Origin: Sediminicola sp037203765
Lineage (GTDB): Bacteria; Bacteroidota; Bacteroidia; Flavobacteriales; Flavobacteriaceae
NCBI RefSeq assembly: GCF_037203765.1
Contig: NZ_JBBCAS010000007.1
Span: 1 to 64,000, forward strand
Length of the DNA: 64,000 nt
Reading direction: 5' to 3'
The translations under genes were made by a program, and so were the position numbers. Shown here in pieces: positions 60,896 through 64,000 of the stretch (positions within the stretch are counted from its first letter, which is position 1; every line of letters begins with the position of its first letter). The notes under the pieces were generated by a model, which ran no database searches, had not been told where the DNA came from, and saw only the letters and a program-made list of their open reading frames with translations.

Positions 60896-61351
60896 ATGGG
60901 TACTAACAAGAACCAAGAAATTGTAAAAAACGTTTTCACCGCCTTTCTTGAAGAGAACGGACATAGAAAAACTCCAGAACGTTATGCTATACTTCAGGAA
61001 ATCTATGAAAGTGAGGATCATTTTGATATAGAATCGCTCTATATCAATATGAAAAACAAGAATTATAGGGTGAGCCGGGCTACGCTGTACAATACCATTG
61101 AGCTTTTATTGGATTGCAAATTGGTACGCAAGCACCAATTTGGAAAAAACCAGGCACAATACGAAAAATCATATTTTGATAGACAGCATGACCATGTGAT
61201 CCTTACCGATACAGGGGAGGTCATAGAGTTCTGCGATCCAAGGATACAATCTATCAAAAAGACCATAGAAGAAGTTTTCAATATTAAGATCAGCAATCAT
61301 TCCTTGTACTTCTACGGTGTTAAAAACAAGGAAGAAATTTCAAACAATTAA
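60896..61351 (+). CDS. fur: Fur-family transcriptional regulator
   Basis: The 151-aa protein has a Fur winged helix (GHRKTPERYAILQEIYESED, VSRATLYNTIELLLDCKLV) and dimerisation domain with the HDH-type metal motif HDHVILTDTGEVIEF. The CxxC pairs that hold structural zinc in many Fur proteins are absent; only two cysteines remain (LDCK, FCDP). It is therefore a Fur/PerR-like member, with metal specificity (iron, zinc or peroxide sensing) not settled. purA follows 14 bp later. Confidence 0.88.
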   Translation: MGTNKNQEIVKNVFTAFLEENGHRKTPERYAILQEIYESEDHFDIESLYINMKNKNYRVSRATLYNTIELLLDCKLVRKHQFGKNQAQYEKSYFDRQHDHVILTDTGEVIEFCDPRIQSIKKTIEEVFNIKISNHSLYFYGVKNKEEISNN

Positions 61352-61365
61352 CCAATTTACAACTA

Positions 61366-62637
61366 ATGGCAGTAGATTTACTACTAGGACTACAGTGGGG
61401 AGACGAGGGAAAAGGAAAAATCGTTGATGTACTCACAAAAGACTATGATATTATTGCACGTTTTCAAGGAGGGCCCAATGCTGGACATACCTTGGAATTT
61501 GATGGCATAAAGCACGTGTTGCACACTATCCCATCAGGTATTTTCCATAAAAATGCGATCAATATTGTAGGGAATGGAGTAGTCATAGATCCCGTTATCT
61601 TTAAAAAAGAACTTGAAAATCTTAAGAAATTCAATATTGATATCAAATCCAAGCTCTTCATTTCTAGAAAGGCTCATTTGATATTACCTACCCATCGTTT
61701 ATTGGATGCCGCTTCTGAAACTGCCAAAGGAAAGGCAAAGATAGGATCTACCCTAAAAGGCATAGGTCCTACCTATATGGACAAGACCGGACGTAACGGT
61801 ATGCGTGTAGGTGACCTGGAATTCAGCGATTGGAAAGAAAAATACAGGGCCCTTGCCAATAAGCATGAGGACATGATCGGTTTTTACAATGTGGACATTC
61901 AGTACGACCTAAAAGAATTGGAAAATGATTTCTGGACGGCTGTAGAATCATTGAAGGAACTGACCTTTATTGATAGTGAGGAAACCATTTTCCAAGCACA
62001 AAGGGACAACAAAAAAATATTGGCAGAAGGAGCTCAGGGATCTTTATTGGATATCGATTTTGGAACCTATCCTTTTGTAACCTCTTCAAATACTACCGCA
62101 GCGGGAGCTTGTACCGGTTTGGGGATTGCCCCAAACAAGATAGGAAAGGTCTTCGGTATTTTTAAGGCCTATACCACTAGAGTAGGAAGTGGTCCGTTCC
62201 CTACCGAACTCTTCGATGAGGACGGTGCCACCATGGGACGCGTTGGAAACGAATTTGGTGCTACCACCGGAAGGCCAAGAAGATGTGGCTGGTTGGACCT
62301 GGTTGCCCTTAAATATGCCGTTGAGATCAACGGGGTTACCGAACTGATCATGATGAAGGCCGATGTACTGAGCGGATTTGAAACCTTGAAAGTTTGTACT
62401 GCCTATAACTACAAGGGTAAGACCATAACCCATCTCCCCTATAACATAGAGCCTGAAAATGTGACCCCTATTTATACAGAAATGAAGGGTTGGGCCAAGG
62501 ATTTGACCAAAATGAGCAAGGCTGGGGAATTGCCAGCAACCTTGAACGATTATATCAATTTCTTGGAAAAAGAATTGGAGGTTCCAATTTCCATAGTGTC
62601 TGTTGGACCTGATAGAACACAAACCATAGTTAGATAA
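61366..62637 (+). CDS. purA: Adenylosuccinate synthetase
   Basis: PurA condenses IMP with aspartate using GTP in AMP synthesis. The 423-aa protein has the signature GLQWGDEGKGKIVD with catalytic Asp and the GTP P-loop, GGPNAGHT, AEGAQGSLLDIDFGTYPFVT, and the IMP/Asp loops TGRPRRCGWLD and VGPDRTQTI. Length is normal. It may be co-transcribed with fur. Confidence 0.96.
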   Translation: MAVDLLLGLQWGDEGKGKIVDVLTKDYDIIARFQGGPNAGHTLEFDGIKHVLHTIPSGIFHKNAINIVGNGVVIDPVIFKKELENLKKFNIDIKSKLFISRKAHLILPTHRLLDAASETAKGKAKIGSTLKGIGPTYMDKTGRNGMRVGDLEFSDWKEKYRALANKHEDMIGFYNVDIQYDLKELENDFWTAVESLKELTFIDSEETIFQAQRDNKKILAEGAQGSLLDIDFGTYPFVTSSNTTAAGACTGLGIAPNKIGKVFGIFKAYTTRVGSGPFPTELFDEDGATMGRVGNEFGATTGRPRRCGWLDLVALKYAVEINGVTELIMMKADVLSGFETLKVCTAYNYKGKTITHLPYNIEPENVTPIYTEMKGWAKDLTKMSKAGELPATLNDYINFLEKELEVPISIVSVGPDRTQTIVR

Positions 62638-62638
62638 G

Positions 62639-62667
62639 AAAAAAGCCACTTTAAAGTGGCTTTTTTT
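62639..62667 (+). terminator. Terminator after purA
   Basis: The perfect palindrome AGCCACTTTAAAGTGGCT, flanked by A's and followed by seven T's, begins right after the purA stop. Confidence 0.9.
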
Positions 62668-62723
62668 ACTTTACTGGATTACTAATTCTATCCTAATCTT
62701 TAATATTCTCGGGTAAAATATTC

Positions 62724-62731
62724 TATTTTTG
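62724..62731 (+). promoter_or_regulatory. -7 element TATTTTTG for the OstA-like gene
   Basis: TATTTTTG lies 16 nt before the TTG start codon at 62748. It is the first such box after the purA terminator, which supports independent transcription. Confidence 0.55.
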
Positions 62732-62747
62732 ACCAAAATTTAAAGCA

Positions 62748-64000
62748 TTGCACAAACTTTTAATAGCCATAGGTCTACTCCTTTTAGTATCGGTAGGTAG
62801 GGCACAATCCCAAACACCCCAAAAGAAACAGATCAATATTGTTTACGGGGCTAACTTTACCAAGGACGAGGCCAAATATCCAGGAGCCTCCATCTTTAGT
62901 AAGGATGATAGGCAGGTGCAATTTGAACACCAAGGAGCAGTACTATTCTGCGACGTGGCCATTTTCTATCAAAAAGAAAACAGGCTTAAGGCCATAAACA
63001 ATGTACGGCTCCAGCAAGGGGATTCCGTTACCATGACCAGTGGCAAAATAGATTATAACGGGAATCTGAAATTGGCCAAGGCCTACGAAAATGTGGTCCT
63101 GACCAATATTGACATGACCCTAAAAACAGATACGCTCCGGTTCGATAGGGAAAAACAGGAGGCCTATTACCAGGATTTTGGTACCGTTGTAGATTCCGCC
63201 AACACCCTGACCAGTGAAGTGGGCAAATATTACATGGAGACCAAAAAGTACCAGTTTTTAAAAAGTGTCAATATTCAAAATTCCGAGTACACGATTGATT
63301 CCAAGCAGCTGGATTATTACACCTCCTCTAAAAATGCCTATATGTACGGCCCTTCTACCATTACCGGCAAGGCCTATAAAATATATTGTGAGCGTGGATA
63401 TTACGATACTAAGATTGAAAGTGGCTATGGCATAAAAAATACGCGAATAGATTATAACAATAGAATTATTGAAGGCGATAGTGTCTTTTTCGATAAGAGA
63501 ACAGAATTTGCTTCGGCCACCAATAATATCAAGATTACCGATACCATCAATAAAGGAATAATCAGGGCTCATTATGCAGAGGTATATAAGGCCAAAGATT
63601 CTGTTTTTGCAACTAGACGTGCAGTATCAATAAATAAAGTTGAAAACGATTCCCTTTATATGCACGGGGATACCCTAATGATCACGGGAAAACCAGATGA
63701 AAGAATATTAAGGGCCTTTAGGAATGCCAAGTTTTACAAGACCGATCTCAGTGGTAAATCAGATTCTATCCATTTTGACCAGAAAACAGGAATCACCCAG
63801 TTGATCACCAGGCCAGTCATTTGGAATGGAGAAAATCAGATGACGGGGGATAGTATCCATTTAATTTCAGATTTAAAAACCGAAAAACTGGATTCCCTAA
63901 AAGTGCTCAACAATGCCTTTGTCATATCGTTGGATACCATCAGCAACGATGGTTATAACCAGGCCAAGGGAAAGGATCTTTTTGGAAAATTCTTGGATAA
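62748..64000 (+). CDS. OstA-like (LPS-transport) protein, partial
   Basis: The frame runs 417 codons off the window end without a stop. No ATG is available: an upstream in-frame TGA (62730-62732) leaves the TTG at 62748, which gives a good signal peptide (HKLLIAIGLLLLVSVGRAQS). The mature part has repeated OstA/LptA beta-jellyroll strands (NIVYGANFTKDEAKYPGA, NNVRLQQGDSVTMTSGKIDY, SEVGKYYMETKKYQF). Such proteins help carry lipopolysaccharide across the periplasm. The gene lies after purA. The end is missing, so full length is unknown. Confidence 0.82.
   Translation, partial: MHKLLIAIGLLLLVSVGRAQSQTPQKKQINIVYGANFTKDEAKYPGASIFSKDDRQVQFEHQGAVLFCDVAIFYQKENRLKAINNVRLQQGDSVTMTSGKIDYNGNLKLAKAYENVVLTNIDMTLKTDTLRFDREKQEAYYQDFGTVVDSANTLTSEVGKYYMETKKYQFLKSVNIQNSEYTIDSKQLDYYTSSKNAYMYGPSTITGKAYKIYCERGYYDTKIESGYGIKNTRIDYNNRIIEGDSVFFDKRTEFASATNNIKITDTINKGIIRAHYAEVYKAKDSVFATRRAVSINKVENDSLYMHGDTLMITGKPDERILRAFRNAKFYKTDLSGKSDSIHFDQKTGITQLITRPVIWNGENQMTGDSIHLISDLKTEKLDSLKVLNNAFVISLDTISNDGYNQAKGKDLFGKFLD

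Overview
The window reads as chromosomal DNA from a marine-type Flavobacteriaceae (Bacteroidota). The evidence is a T9SS type B sorting domain on a giant SprB-repeat protein, GldI, flavobacterial families (DUF5683, DUF6122, DUF3810, DUF6503, OstA-like), the parA-parB-DUF5683-dapB-lepB-wbqC gene order, and many copies of the Bacteroidota -7 promoter element TAnnTTTG, usually as TATTTTTG. Genus is not decided; Arenibacter, Maribacter or Muricauda-like would fit.

Layout. 1-6 kb is a scarred, tRNA-rich accessory stretch: a 77-bp direct repeat carrying terminator hairpins, tRNA-Pro(GGG), a 5'-truncated NRAMP-family transporter abutting a 5'-truncated RraA-like fragment, two further coding scraps, a CheB-PAS-histidine kinase, then an intact tRNA-Pro(UGG) with a promoter-proximal second copy whose T-loop holds a 16-nt palindrome. 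6.1-14.6 kb is one gene for a 2838-aa secreted SprB-repeat protein. 14.7-16.3 kb is a periplasmic oxidation pair (PQQ sugar dehydrogenase lipoprotein and cytochrome c).

16.3-24.1 kb is a peptidoglycan-recycling locus: murQ and a DeoR regulator on the minus strand, divergent from a NagB/PIG-L fusion, followed by an AmpG-like permease, a GH3 hexosaminidase and anmK. Together they could import anhydro-muropeptides, trim them, phosphorylate anhydroMurNAc, convert MurNAc-6-P to GlcNAc-6-P and deliver fructose-6-P. No nagA is visible, and the PIG-L domain fused to NagB is a candidate for the missing deacetylase. An orphan 131-aa gene and a REP pair enclosing the first codons of a REP-associated transposase (RAYT) follow.

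25-64 kb is mostly core genome: udk, ftsB/divIC-like, both methylmalonyl-CoA mutase subunits, parAB, dapB, lepB, wbqC; then on the minus strand an EEP hydrolase, two rhomboids, mutL and ribH; then recF, a dciA-like gene, ndk, a PhoD-like phosphatase, nrnA, gldI, a cyclophilin-FKBP lipoprotein, CBS, pepD, a pair of secreted amidohydrolase-fold proteins, a SpoU methyltransferase, an M48 protease, spoT, fur, purA and the start of an OstA-like gene.

The strongest leads are the NagB/PIG-L fusion with Thr at the usual catalytic Asp, the palindrome in the tRNA T-loop, the RAYT/REP remnant, the head-to-head truncated genes near 1.6 kb, and a group of genes whose -7 box lies only 4-5 nt before the start codon, which suggests leaderless mRNAs. 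I saw no CRISPR array, prophage or complete insertion sequence.
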